DNA of 64,000 nt from Lumbricus terrestris (taxonomy: Eukaryota; Annelida; Clitellata; Crassiclitellata; Lumbricidae): positions 42,539,784 through 42,603,783 of the forward strand of contig OX457050.1 in assembly GCA_949752735.1 (NCBI GenBank), read 5' to 3'. Positions 43,116 through 55,192 of this stretch are shown here, piece by piece (positions within the stretch are counted from its first letter, which is position 1; each line of letters starts with the position of its first letter). The notes below the pieces were generated by a model, which did no database searches, was not told the origin of the DNA, and saw only the letters and a list, made by a program, of their open reading frames with translations. The position numbers were made by a program, and so were the translations under genes.

Positions 43116-44644
43116 CAGGGCTGAAAGTGAGCCGGGTCGGTCCGGGTCTGCGACCCGGCATCGATTTTCGAGACCTGCTGTTGCCGGGTCTCAGCCGGGT
43201 CGCTTGTTTACCAAAAATCTGTTGCGAATGACTAAACAAAGGTCGTCATTCGCCAAAAACTAGGTTAAAACTGTAAGATTTTTAAAACATTTTCGGCAAA
43301 TGACTAGCGTAGATGCTTATGCCAATGAATACACCGCAGATATGTTAGACATGCCGCCGACCCGTGATGAGGTTATGTGCACCATAACCTTACTGGGCGA
43401 CCCGCTGGCTTCCTGGGAGGGGCTACGCCGGTAGTCCTATACAACTACAATTATAGGAAATGGGGTGTTAAATTAGCAGCAGTATTCATAGGTGCAGACT
43501 AAGGGGGCCAAAGGGCGGATCCCGAAATTTGCGGTTGGTGATGGAGATGCTGATAGCCTATCCCCAATATTTCAAAAATATTTCAGAAATATCATTGGAC
43601 TCTATAAATTTCTAGAGTGTTATCCACTGTTTATCCATAATGAGCAATTTTGTTACGACGACACCAAAAAATTCTACCTCTGCAGTGCGGAAAAATTTAT
43701 AGGCCTACGACGTGGTGACGGTGGTGGAGACATTCATTGAACACTTAAGCCATTAAATTTTCGTTCAGCAATGAAATAATTATGAGAAATGTATTGAGAT
43801 GACAGCTTAAAATGATGCCACTGCAGTGTGGCTAATTAGGCTATGTAAAAACATTTTAATAATACAAGGGTTCACTTTTGAAGTCATAAACCGCGACTTT
43901 CGGCACTGAAATGATGAGCCGTTTCGTTAAAATGACAGCCTGAAATGCAACTACTGCAATGTGGAAATTCATCAAATTATTTTGACCATTGGGGAGGGGA
44001 TATTTGTTGAACTCTTAAATCAAGTCTTTCAGCAGTGAAATTATGAGAGATTTTGCTGATATGGCACCTTAAAATCATATCATTACAGTTAGGAAATTTG
44101 ACAGATTTAAACAATAGGAGAACACACTTTTAAGCCGTAAACCACGACTATCAGCACTGAAATGATGAGCATTTTCGCTATAATTACAGACTAACATGCT
44201 AATATTGCAGCGTGTAAATTCAAAAAAATTTGATACTGGGGATGGACATTTCTCCTCCACCAAACCCATCCCTCTCTTAGAAATCGTAATCAATCGTAAC
44301 CGTCATCTCCAAACTGCTAAAGCGCTACTCAAAAGCCAAACGCGGGGCACCAGATAATCTGCTACTCTGTAAAAAGACTTCTTCTTGAAGTTTTCATTAC
44401 TTTATCGTTCATAAAATAGCTGGTAAATAAGAGCCTAAAATGGACTCTAGTTAAGGTCAACACAGCTAAAAATGCGTTGGTCGCTGGGGCTCCGCCCCAT
44501 ACCCCGCTGGGGGAGCTTACGACGCTCCCCCAGACCCCCTAGTCGGTATGGGCTTCGTGCCTTCGGCACTCGCAACTTCGCGCCTTCGGCGCTTTCCGGC
44601 AAAAAGTCAGACCCGGTAACTTTTTCAAACCACTTTCAGCCCTG
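43116..44644. mobile_element. Non-autonomous hAT element, 8-bp TSD
   Basis: The left end CAGGGCTGAAAGTGAGCCGG and right end CCACTTTCAGCCCTG are inverted. The exact duplication GTCTCATC is at 43108-43115 and 44645-44652. The interior (about 43750-44230) has four tandem units of about 130 bp, each with AGCA(C/G)TGAAATGATGAG followed by an ACAG-rich block and GCAATGTGGAAATT. No transposase frame; the short frame at 43492-43740 has no known motif. A CpG-rich CCTTCGGCGC patch lies near the right end. Confidence 0.85.
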
Positions 44645-44652
44645 GTCTCATC

Positions 44653-45205
44653 TGATCCTGCAATTCTCGACTCAGACCAGGGCTTTTTAACGTGCGGTTG
44701 TACGCAATATGTGCAGTTTTAAATGGGTCTGTGCAGTTGTAGAAACAATTCTGTAGGCCTACAGTTAATACTAGCAAAAAGGTCATTGTCCTCCGATTGG
44801 AAGTAATTTACCATGAATGATGGGAAAGGAAAGAAGGGATTGTGAAGTTAAAAAAATTCCTTAAAAACAGCCTTGACTCAGACGATACCCACCTTAGTAG
44901 CTGTACCCTCTGATCCTATGGCAACTCGACCTGGACCACCACGGACTACTCTTACGGACAACCCTTTTGACTCAACGCAGCGCTGGCGAATAAGCTGGTG
45001 CCCAGCGCTTGGCTTTCAATTAGCGCTTTAGAAATTAATTTTGGATAATAATATTACGATTACGATTTTATTCACTAGATGGCACAACCATACTTTTAAT
45101 CCCAGTTTCCATTACTAACGAGCACTCAGCTGTTATCGCTCGCCATTTTGCACGAATAGACGGTAGTGAGATTTCTGTTTAAATACATTTTATAAGACGA
45201 TAATA
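44653..45205. repeat. Dispersed repeats
   Basis: 44880-45000 is the inverted copy of 8940-9055. 45000-45175 (GGCTTTCAATTAGCGCTTTA, TTCACTAGATGGC, CGCTCGCCATTTTGC) matches 22530-22740. No gene is seen. Confidence 0.55.
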
Positions 45206-46156
45206 ATTGGCCATTTCTTATAATTCACTTTATATAATTATCGGATTACAGTCGCAAGTTCTTCAGACAAGGAAGCCATTGTTTTTCGTTGGATGCAGTT
45301 TCATGGGAACAGATAAGAAATGCTGATCTGCTGAGGTAATATTCTGATTATCTAATGCTGGGTGTACGTGTATTTTAGCGTCGTAAATCTGCAAATCAAA
45401 TGCTAAAATGCTGCTTTGTAGAACAGGCAAGTATGGTAATCCTACAGTTTAGGTGCTTTTATTATTTTGCATTGCTTTCTTCAACACTAGTCTTTGGTCG
45501 CTGTTTTGGCGCGATGAGCTTCCATTTCTCAAGCCTTGTTTTCGTCAATCCAGCTTCTGAGTTTTTATGTCTAACACTTAGTTACATGGATTGACGAAAA
45601 CAACTTTTGAGAAATGGAAGCTTGATGAAGATTCTCTGTAGGTGTGGAATGGAAGCTGGATGAAGATTCTCTGTAGGTGAAATAAAAGCTGGATGAAGGT
45701 TCTTTGTAGGTGAAATGGAAGCTGGATTGACGAAAACGACGCTTGAGAAATGGAAGCTGGATGAAGGTTATCTGTTTCAATGTCTTCCTTCAAACTATTG
45801 CTGATAACTATGCCGTATAACAGTGCAAAATAATAAAAGCACCTAAACTGTAGGATTACCGGCAAGTATACCTAGTCATCAAGGAAGACAATGCACTTAA
45901 TTGTTTTTAATATTATCTTAATTGGTTGATTGAAGCCCAGGCAAACATTGATCATGGTTGATAATACACTTTGTTGTGCTGAATATTGTTTTAATTAGCA
46001 ATATGAATTGGTCAATTTAAGGATTGTGGTAAATTGCTATCAATTACATTGTATTGCATCTATAAATTTAAATAACGCAGGCCTCAAAGGGTAAAACTGT
46101 ATTTTAGCGTATTTAATTATTGGCTCATAGCAGCATTATTATTTTTAATCAATGCA
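45206..46156. repeat. Identical copy of the insert in zinc-finger gene B
   Basis: It matches 28830-29780 in length and, as far as I checked, in every base. Here it has no flanking duplication and runs on into the rest of a foldback element, so this locus looks like the source or an ancestral context. It contains the foldback element 45435-45860 with its GGCAAGTAT duplications. Confidence 0.88.
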
Positions 46157-46488
46157 ACTTCTAGTTTGACAGGAATAATTTTTTTCGATCCAGCTTCCGC
46201 TTCGCAAGAATTCCACATGAATTCGTTTAATCAATCCCGCTTCTGTTTATACAGGAATTAATTTTCATCAAAATCATTTCTATTTAATTAAAAATTATTG
46301 TTCATCAATACAGCTTCGATTTCAGCGATATTATTTTAATAAATCCCACTTCTATTTCAGTAAAAATTATTTTTAGTAATCCGACTTCTATTTTGCAAGA
46401 ATTCTTTCCATCAATCCGACTTGTATCTGATAAACACTGAAACCCATGCAATGGCGAATAATTAAATACGCTAAAATACAGTTTTACC
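46090..46488. mobile_element. Foldback element, GGTAAAACTGTATTTTAG ends
   Basis: The left end GGTAAAACTGTATTTTAGCG is inverted at the right (CGCTAAAATACAGTTTTACC), with TATTTAATTATT continuing. Flanks CCTCAAAG (46082-46089) and TCTCAAAG (46489-46496) are an 8-bp duplication with one mismatch. The core is the same GCAACTTCTAG/CGATCCAGCTTC set as at 1-330 and, inverted, in 1072-2140 and 32178-32584. Confidence 0.85.
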
Positions 46489-46496
46489 TCTCAAAG

Positions 46497-46925
46497 AATG
46501 ACCATTGAGAGGCACTTTCGGCACGGAAAACTCTGGGGGAAAAGAAATGTGTTTAGAGACATAGTGAGAGACAGATGAGAAAAACCGAGTAATTAGTTTA
46601 TCCCTTAGTGCGGGGAATGTCATTCCAGATGGAGGGACCAGCCACAGCAAGTGCCCAATGTTGGTGAAAGACCAATAAACTTTGATTTGATTATAGGTTC
46701 GTCTATCAGGGGCAAAGCATAAGTACTCAGGGAGGATCAGAGAAGTATGTGGAAAGAAGAATTGGAATAGCGAGAGGAATATGGCGGGCACTGGGGAAAA
46801 TATGGAGCACAGAGGAAATAAGCAGAGGCACCAAGGTCAAAATGTACGAAACGTTGGTTTTAAGCGTGTTGATGTACAATTCTGAGACATGGACACTGAG
46901 GGGGACCCAGAAACAACGGGGCTGA
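46497..46925. pseudogene. Two LINE fragments in opposite orientation
   Basis: On the minus strand, 46500-46740 has LCFAPDRRTYNQIKVYWSF and ALRDKLITRFFSSV, resembling L2-like C-termini. On the plus strand, about 46745-46920 has RRIGIARGIWRALGKIW and KVKMYETLVLSVLMYNSETW, the post-RT region of another non-LTR lineage. Both are short and lack catalytic motifs. Confidence 0.5.
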
Positions 46926-47794
46926 TGTTAGAGTCTTTTTCAGGGGTATTGTGTTGTGAGTCCTTTGCTGAAGGCCATGCAATGGATACACTGAACAGGA
47001 AGTTGCAATCATTTTGAATTTAATGTGAATTTAATTCAATAGTTTGAATATAGAATAGCTTCATGTTTTGATGAATAATTAAATGATTTTTTATGTTTTG
47101 AAACAATCTATTACTGATATGTACTTTGCTTTTTTAATAGACGCCGGAAGTTTTTTTATCAGGTGCATGTTGACATGCAACAATATGTTATGACTTTTCA
47201 GTGAAAGTTTGGAATTCCTTACTCTCAATGTTCTTCATCAAAAACATTGAAGTCAAAATATTAACCCGAATGTTAACAATCATCAATTATTTCTTCTTCA
47301 GTCCATGCGGCTTCTGATTAACAACGCAATGATGTCCAATTCTACAAAAGTTTAAAGGCTTGTATATATCATCGCAAGTGACAATTTCTTTCTGTGTGAA
47401 GAATTTTTCTTTAGAAAATTCCAACAGAATTATTTTTGTCCCACCAAAGATGTCAAAAGTTTGATCAGCCAAAGAGAAAATTTCTGCACATGTTAATTGC
47501 CTTCAAATGCAAAGAAAAGCCTTAAACCTACATATATTCAGATTATGCAAAGAGTGATTTGCACATTCTGGTGATTTACAAAACTCACAAATATCACTCT
47601 CTTGGTGCCAAAAGAACAAAAAACTTTGTCGGACATCATTTGACCACGTTGAAATTCCAGCAACTCCTACTCTGTAAAGAATAGTGTAGAAAGTTGGTCT
47701 AAAAGTGTAGACCTAGACTCAACAACAAGTGTTGAGGTCTGGCTCATCGGCAGTTTGTAGACTTCTACGCAACACTTTTTGTAGAGGAAAATTT
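46926..47794. other. No gene recognised
   Basis: AT-rich, apparently single-copy sequence. The frame at 47287-47472 (minus) has no recognisable motif. Confidence 0.45.
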
Positions 47795-48345
47795 ATGCAA
47801 CACTAGTGTCGACATACGTTGCAACAAATCTGTAGATAAAAATGTCTACATTTATGTTGCGCTACATCTACATCTATGTTGAGCTTAGGCTACATCTTCG
47901 TAGGTTTTAATGTCTACAGAAACGTAGTGCTGGGTCTACATTTATTTAGCGCTACATCTACATCTATGTTGAGCTTACTCTACATCTTCGTAGACTTTAA
48001 TGTCTACAGAAACGTAGTTCTGGGTCTACATTTATTTAGCGCTACATCTACATCTATGTTGAGCTTAGGCTACATCTTCGTAGACTTTAATGTCTACAAA
48101 AAAGTAGTGCCAGTTCTACATTAATGTAGCACTATATCTACAACTGTGTCGAGGTCAGTCTACAGCTTCGTAGGCCAGAATGTCTACATAATTGTTGTGC
48201 CATGTCTACATTTATATTGCACTGTATCTACATCTTTGCTCTGGTAATGTCTACATTTAGAGTGGTTGAATGTCTACATAATTGTATTGCTATGTCTACA
48301 ATTATATAGCACTGCATCTACACTTTTGTTCTGGTAATGCCACAC
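47795..48345. repeat. 90-bp minisatellite built of four TCTACA subunits
   Basis: The landmark GCGCTACATCTACATC recurs at 47859, 47949 and 48039, an exact 90-bp period. Each unit contains four sub-units of 22-23 bp that start with (T)CTACA: CTACATCTATGTTGAGC, CTACATCTTCGTAG, CTACAGAAACGTAG and CTACATTTATTTAGC. Degenerate units extend on both sides. Because 90 is a multiple of three, an open frame with a 30-residue period (47876-48124) appears; I regard it as an artefact. Confidence 0.88.
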
Positions 48346-49253
48346 CCACCCACATGTAAATAATATAATATATATCGTTTTTAATGTGCCGAAGACACTT
48401 CAATTCACAAATGTTTTTCTACATTAATTAGACTTAATGTCTGCATATACTTAAGGAAGCAAATAACTTTAGAGCCAAGATAAGAACTTAACGGCAATCA
48501 TTGGAATGTATACAAGTCTGCCAAAGTTATACAACATACATGTACAGATACGGATCTGCTGCATCAGATGTAATGCCGCATCTTTCTAAAGCAATAATTC
48601 ACCAAATAGACACTACACAGTAGTATGTCAGTCAAACACTGTATAGCACCCAACATTGCTGCAAGACATAAACAACATATTGATCTTAGTTTATATTCAT
48701 ATTTATTACAAGACTAAAGTCACACATTAATACATTTTAAATGTTAATTCCTATCAAGTTCACGCTACTCTATTTCACCAAGCATTTGCGGAACAAAATC
48801 TTTGGCAGAATCATCATAATTTTATACAACGCCGAATTAACAAGATATGCTTCTGTTCAAGGCCAGGATGAAAATAACTCCTAAACAGTTGATATAGGAA
48901 GTCAATTCCATGTCATTGGGCCTATCACATAGAATGTCTGACACCGTATAGTGGCAGTGCGAGTGACAAGAACAGCCAGGTGTCATGGTCAATGGAACCG
49001 ATGTACGAGCACTGCGAGATGGGATCGGGTACGTTTATTAAAGGAATTGCCAAAACTAATATCCTAAACAGTTTTCGTTGGGGAAATGGTTCCAGTGGAA
49101 TGCGGTCAGTTTTGTTGAGTTCACGGATGAGAATGCTGTAGTAGTTCTTCCTACGAGGTATTGCCGCCTCCATGTCTCATTGCGAATTGATGAAACCTAT
49201 AGATCTGAAAACACAAAGTTTAATTAATATTATCAATGGGTTGTTACACCTCA
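48346..49253. other. No certain gene; minus-strand frame
   Basis: The minus-strand frame 48925-49173 (MEAAIPRRKNYYSILIRE) is preceded by an acceptor-like TTTGTGTTTTCAG (exon would start at 49204), but its frame has an upstream TGA. The sequence downstream, RPNDMELTSYINCLGVI in another frame, could be a decayed LINE C-terminus. Unresolved. Confidence 0.3.
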
Positions 49254-51051
49254 ATTCAACAAACGACTCCAGGTCGACCATCTCAGATATCAATGTGAAT
49301 TTTACAGAACGTTTATTATGGTATTTAGTAGAGGAATATGCTAAATTTTAGATCAATATCTTAAATAGTTTTGAAGATATCAAATTTTAAAGACGTCTAG
49401 GGTGACCTCGTTTTTGACGCTTTCGAACTCACGTTTAAATTTGAAGCGACATTCAAAAGCTCAACTTCATTAATATCACAGATAAATTTCTGAAATTGTC
49501 AGGATGTTTAGTCTTTGTTGTTTAGATTACATGCTGAAGAGATGAATGATCAGTGTTGAAAACTCTAGATATTAGTGACCAACTGAAACTGGTAAAAAAT
49601 AACTTGCGAATGTCTGATGATCATATTTTGCAGCCCCGGTGTGGCCAGATTGAGGTTTCACCAAAGAATGTTTTAGCAATTCTTGATACTAATATACTTG
49701 CTCTACCAAAATATGCAAAAAATTCTGAATCATGTCTACTGCCACATGGCCTTCCAAAAATGGAAAATTGTATTCCCAGACAATTCTGAACGTCGAAGAT
49801 CATCATGTTTGTTAGGCCATAGAGCCATGAAATTTGCATCATTGGAAAGACCAGCTCAGATACTCTTAAGTTCACCAAAAAATTGTCACAGTCTCTTATT
49901 GTTCATGCAATATTTTAATTTAAATTGCGGCACTGTTTTCTTCAAATAACTTGCGACTGTCTCATACTTTGCTACCATGGTATGGCCAGATTGAGGTTTC
50001 ATTAAAGAATGTTTTAACAATTCTTGATAGTAATGTACCTGCTCTACAAAAATAAGCCAAAAATATTTCATTTCTGAATCATATCTAATGCCACAAATAT
50101 TGTAGATCATGATGCTTTCTCGTATTAGTTTAGTGGTAAAAAATATAAATTAATATCAACGACGTTGGAGCTGGAAAGGATGTTATAATCAGACATTTTA
50201 CTGCTTCCAACACTGATCATTAGTATCTATTGCATTTTAGAGTAAAAGTCAAGACGAAATTTCGATAAAATTTAATAAAATTCGAATCACCCAGTAAAAG
50301 AAAAAAAGCACAGCACCTAGATTCTTCTGGAAATTGTTTTAATTGAACCACATGCGGATAACGAAAAGCAGTGCAAATGTCAACAGAATGTCTTAACATT
50401 TGGCCAACCTACCTATTTTTTCAGTCAATTAGCACAACACTTATCACGAGAAAACGGCATGACACGCAAATTTTAGACTGTCATACCTCGGACAGGAAAC
50501 TACAGGATTGACTTTATCACGTAGTCAGTTTTTTGCTCTTTCTCAATATGCAAGAAACTTGGTGGTGTTATTGGTGATTTTTAGGTTATAAATTTGCAAA
50601 TACTGCACAAATGCCAATTTGCATCTATTCGGACATGTATATTTCTTAAGATGTATCTTTCTTCATATCATAATAACTCACCAAATAACTTCCAGAACTG
50701 AGAGAGATGAAGAGACTGAAATCTGAGTAAACTGACTTATTAGAGATATTATTTCACAATTTAATGCCATGTTCTCGACTCCATAATAAACTTGCATATA
50801 CAGAAAACAGTGCCACAATTAAAATTAAAGTTTTGCATGAACAAGAAGAGACACCATCACAAATTTTGGTGAACCTAGTAGAGTATCTGCGCTGCTCTTT
50901 CCAATGATGCAAATTTCATTGCTCTATTACCTAACAAACACGATGATCTTCGACCTTGAAAAAAGTCTGGGAATACAATTTTCCCTTTTTTGGAAGGTTA
51001 TATGGCAGTAGACATGATTCAGAAATGAATTTTTTTTATATTTTTTGTAGA
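49254..51051. repeat. Segmental-repeat mosaic with an inverted pair
   Basis: 49254-49560 (ACTCCAGGTCGACCATCTC) is a diverged direct copy of 52054-52376 and 54140-54470. 49560-49946 recurs inverted at 50803-51052 and, in part, at 52424-52665 (TTGGAAGGTCATATGGCAGT). Several 60-90 codon frames are present on both strands but none carries a known motif. The segment 50110-50800 is unassigned. Confidence 0.6.
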
Positions 51052-52420
51052 GCAATCCACAGCAGAAATTTGTAATTTTAACTCACCTGCTAGGACAGCG
51101 GTTCCCAACCTGTGGCCCGCGGGCCAAAAGTGGCCCGCCTGGCCTACAAAAATGGCGCGCAGCACCTCAATGAATTAAGAAAAATATATATAAAAATTGA
51201 CAATTTGGACATGATAGAATATATAATTCTTTTCTATTACAAATTATTTTATTTGGACGTTAATACACCGCATCAAACATTGTTTTGAATCAATTAAATT
51301 TGTTATACGCAGGCTTTAGTTAATTAAATTTTATACGCAGGCTTTAGTTAATTAAATTTTAGCCTTGTGGCCCCCTAATGTCCTTCAACTAAGAAAAAGT
51401 GGCCCCCTAATGTCCTTCAACTAAGAAAAAGTGGCCCGACAGTCAAAAAAGGTTGGGAATCACTGTGCTAGGACTACCAGACTTCACGAGCACAAAGTTC
51501 ATAATCAGTGGTGAGAAAATTAGGCAACAAAGTTGAGGAATCACCATCCACCACCGTCAAATGCTAAGACAATGGAGTGTGGATGGGGTTATAGTAACAG
51601 TCTGGCATGGAGGTGAGATCGCTTTCCACCACTTTCTCAAAGGTCAAATCAGCATTCCACTCAGAAAAGAACTTGGTAATATGAGCAGGACTTGATAGTC
51701 GCTTTGCACATGAGTTCTGCCAGACTATTATTTGTTTAAATGTTTAGAATGTTTAAAGGTTAAAATTTAACTGCTGTGTGATCTTCCATACACACAAAAG
51801 AATTGTAATCATACTCCAACAATGTCAGTCTGAAATTAAATTAAGATGAAACATATCTAGCTACAATGTTGTACCCATACTAATTAGTGCTGATTCAAAA
51901 GCTCACAGGTCAGATTGATACGGATCCTTATGCAAATTTTGTATTGTGTTGCTTGTTCCCCATAGTACTGCTTAGCAGCTTATCATAAAGATCACACTTA
52001 TTTATTAACATTTCATACAAAGGCTGACCCAGCTGATGGGCATTCCCATCAATTCAACAAATGGCTCCAGGTCGACCACCTCAGATATAATTAAAAATTT
52101 ACAGAATGTTTATTATGGTATTACAGGAAACTATGCAAAGTAATAGATCAATATCTTAAGTAGCTTTGAAGAAATTAAACTTCAAAGACGTCTGGGGCGA
52201 CTTCATTTTTGACGTTTTATAATTCACATATAAATTTATATTTGCGTTATATTTGCGTTCAAATGTTTGTAACTTTATTAATATTGCAGATAATTTTATA
52301 AAATAGTCAGTCTTTGTTGTTTAGATGACATGCCAAAGAGAAGAATGAGTGTTGAAAGTCTCATATATTATGACCCAACATACAAAGGAGCCTAAACAGA
52401 TTTCAAAAGATTCTGTCATA
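51052..52420. repeat. Duplicated segment, copy 1
   Basis: Matches 53537-54512 at high identity from CCACAGCAGAAATTTGT to AAAAGATTCTGTCATA, apart from the hAT MITE at 51096-51465. On the minus strand both copies hold donor-like CTAGCAG|GTGAG and GGATG|GTGAG sites, but I found no convincing exons. Confidence 0.8.
51096..51465. mobile_element. hAT-type MITE, 8-bp TSD
   Basis: CAGCGGTTCCCAACCTGTGG at the left and GGTTGGGAATCACTG at the right are inverted. TGCTAGGA flanks it at 51088-51095 and 51466-51473. The duplicated segment at 53568 has the empty site CACCTGCTAGGACTACC. Like the autonomous hAT at 31645 it has subterminal GGCCCGCGGGCC. Two internal tandem duplications are present (GCAGGCTTTAGTTAATTAAA and GGCCCCCTAATGTCC). 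Confidence 0.92.
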
Positions 52421-52423
52421 GCT

Positions 52424-53536
52424 GGGAATACAATTTTCTATTTTTGGAAGGTCATATGGCAGTAGACATGATTCAGAAATGAATTTTTTGTATATTTTTT
52501 GTAGAGCAAGTACATCAGTATCAACAGTTAAAACATTCTTTAATGAAACCTCAATCTGGTCACACCGGGGTTGCAAAGCAAGACTATCAGACATTCGCAA
52601 GTTATTTTTTTTACCAGTTTCAGTTGGTCCATAATATCAGAGTTTTCAACACTGATCAATTATCTCATCAGCATGTCATCTAAACAACAAAGACAACGAA
52701 ATTGATTTAAAATTTGGCATAGTTTCCTCTAATACCAAGATAAACATACATTAAAATTTTCATTGAAATCTCAGATGGTCCACCTGGAAATCTCAGAAAA
52801 ATTTGTTGATTTGAGACGGAATGACACTAATACAAATAGAAAAGCAGTTCCTTAAGCCATCCCCGAGGTAGCCATGAGTTGAAGTGTTAGCAACCTCATT
52901 TTCTAAACCTTGGCAGGTGGCAAGTCCATTCCCTCATCGACAGTGTATTATCAGTGTAGCCTACTCATAATAGCTAAGTTGGCTGAGGGTTACAGATGGA
53001 CCAGAAATCTTGACACAAATTTCTGACCTGACTGATATTTGAAACCCGACCTCTTGCTTGGCAGTCCCGTACGCTAACCATATCCATTTTTAATACAAAT
53101 ACTGAACCTTATTTTAACAGCTCTGGTAGTAACAAGACAACATAACATGTAACGCAGTGCATGATTGTCTAGTGAAGGGGCTGCAAACCTTCTAAATTGT
53201 GCGAACCAAAAGTGCCACTATAATTTTTATTAATTATCCATGCACGCCCCTTGAAAATATGCACCGTATATAGATCAAATTATTTATTAAAAAATGTACA
53301 CCTTTTTCAAAATCATAAAACAAAAAAGAATAGAAAAGACATGAACTCAGCATGCATTCAGAAAGATGTTTCGAACTGTGGATTTATAGATTGCCTATGG
53401 ATTTAAAAACTCTGTAAAATTCTACGTACTGAAAACATTTGCATTCACGCCAATTTGGGAAATCATTGACTACCCCAGGTCGATCCTGCTTATCTTGCTT
53501 ACTTATCTAGAGAAGAGGCCGGAATTTGAATCCAAT
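52424..53536. repeat. Inverted segment, then unassigned sequence
   Basis: 52424-52795 is the reverse complement of about 49271-49790 (TGGTCACACCGGGGTTGC; TCAGATGGTCCACC). From 52796 to 53536 no repeat, frame or motif is recognised. Confidence 0.55.
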
Positions 53537-54512
53537 CCACAGCAGAAATTTGTGATTTCAGCTCACCTGCTAGGACTACCCGACTTCACGAGCACAAAGT
53601 TCATAATCAGTGGTGAGAAAATTAGGCAACAAAGTTGAGGACTCACCATCCACTACCGTCAAATGCTAAGACAATGGAGTGTGGATGGGGTTATGGTAAC
53701 AGTCTGGCATGGAGGTGAGATCGCTTTCCACCACTTTCTCAAAGGTCAAATCAGCATTCTACTCAGAAAAGAACTTGGTAATATGAGCAGGACTTGATAG
53801 TCGCTTTGCACATGAGTTCTGCCGGACTATTATTTGTTTAAATGTTTAGAATGTTTAAAGATTAAAATTTAGCTGCTGAGTGATCTTCCATACACACAAA
53901 AGAATTGTAATCATACTCCAACAATGTCAGTCTGAAATTAAATTAAGATGAAACATATCTAGCTACAATGTTGTACCCATACTAATTAGTGCTGATTCAA
54001 AAGCTCACAGGTCAGATTGATACGGATCCTTATGCAAATTTTGTATTGTGTTGCTTGTTCCCCATAGTACTGCTTAGCAGCTTATCATAAAGATCACACT
54101 TATTTATTAACATTTCATACAAAGGCTGACCCAGCTGATGGGCATTCCCATCAATTCAACAAATGGCTCCAGGTCGACCACCTCAGATATAATTAAAAAT
54201 TTACAGAATGTTTATTATGGTATTACAGGAAACTATGCAAAGTAATTGATCAATATCTTACGTAGCCTTGAAGAAATTAAACTTCAAAGACGTCTGGGGC
54301 GACTTCATTTTTGACGTTTTAAAATTCACATATAAATTTATATTTGCGTTCAAATGTTCGTAACTTTATTAAATATTGAAGATAATTTTATGAAATAGTC
54401 AGTCTTTGTTGTTTAGATGACACGCCAAAGAGAAGAATGAGTGTTGAAAGTCTCATATATTATGACCCAACATACAAAGGAGCCTAAACAGATTTCAAAA
54501 GATTCTGTCATA
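53537..54512. repeat. Duplicated segment, copy 2 (lacks the MITE)
   Basis: Near-identical to 51052-52420 and without the 370-bp hAT MITE, so the duplication came before the MITE insertion, or the MITE site was copied empty. No gene is seen. Confidence 0.82.
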
Positions 54513-54576
54513 CCTGGATAAAGATTATAAAATAAACAATGAATTTGAAAAGAATTTAAACAAATTTCATTTTCAC

Positions 54577-54664
54577 CTTCAAATGACGACCTTCGACGAT
54601 TTTATGTCCGCAGCAATTCCATTGACCCAAAGACAGAATCGCAGGTCCGTCAGCATCGATGTTC
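54577..54664 (-). other. Candidate exon of an unrecognised minus-strand gene
   Basis: The minus strand reads TTTTTATTTAG, then an 88-base segment, then GTGAAA. The segment translates, in the only open phase, as NIDADGPAILSLGQWNC and HKIVEGRHLK, with balanced codon use unlike the AT-rich surroundings. If unspliced it stops six codons later (VKMKFV). Joined to the donor at 62113, its first base would complete an ATG. I do not recognise the protein. Confidence 0.3.
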
Positions 54665-54759
54665 CTAAATAAAAACTTAATTGTCAATATTTACACAAAT
54701 CACAACTGAAGATTCTGAACAGTTGTAATTACAAGGGTCGTAAAGTACAAATAGAATAA

Positions 54760-55190
54760 GGCGGTCAGCATGATGAAGAGGGCGTGACAATCTTGCACAG
54801 AGTCATATAGGTCTTTAGGCGCTAAGCCCTGCAGAGACTTGGTAAAGAGAAGCAGGGCCTTGAATATGATTATGTGTGTTAGAACCCCTTTAAAATCACC
54901 TACATGTAGGTAATTTTGAAATGATTCTGATACCTGTAGATAGAATCAGATAAAAGGCCCTGCTTCTTATTACTTAGTCCCTGCAAGGCTTAGCGACTAA
55001 AGACCTCTGTGACTTGATGTGCAGAAATCCCTCTGCAAGATTTTCACGCCCTCTTCATTCTGCGGATCGTCTTGATCTGCTTGTACCTTGGAGACGAAAA
55101 TCGTTCACTCAGCATCAAGCTTCTGCAATTGTAGGTTCCTCAAAATGGAAAAGCTCAGTCAAACATGAAAAAACGACATATTGGCCTATA
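54760..55190. pseudogene. Inverted pair of LINE fragments
   Basis: The minus-strand arm (about 54770-54880) and plus-strand arm (about 54950-55070) both encode ALLLxTKSLQGLAxKDL, with GCAAGATTxTCACGCCCTC in the DNA. The plus copy continues with ADRLDLLVPWRRKSF to about 55180, an L2-like C-terminal block. The two arms form a hairpin with an 80-bp loop. Neither has RT motifs. Confidence 0.55.
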
Positions 55191-55192
55191 TA

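Noticed and set aside
45400..45865. Small genes shared with 29024-29489
   Set aside because: Identical because the 951-bp segment is duplicated; the frames run through foldback arms.
47876..48124. An 82-residue protein with a 30-residue period
   Set aside because: The period follows from the 90-bp minisatellite; start and stop lie inside the array.
51052..54512. Duplicated exons with GTGAG donors on the minus strand
   Set aside because: Donor-like sites exist in both copies, but there are no open exons with matching acceptors and phases.
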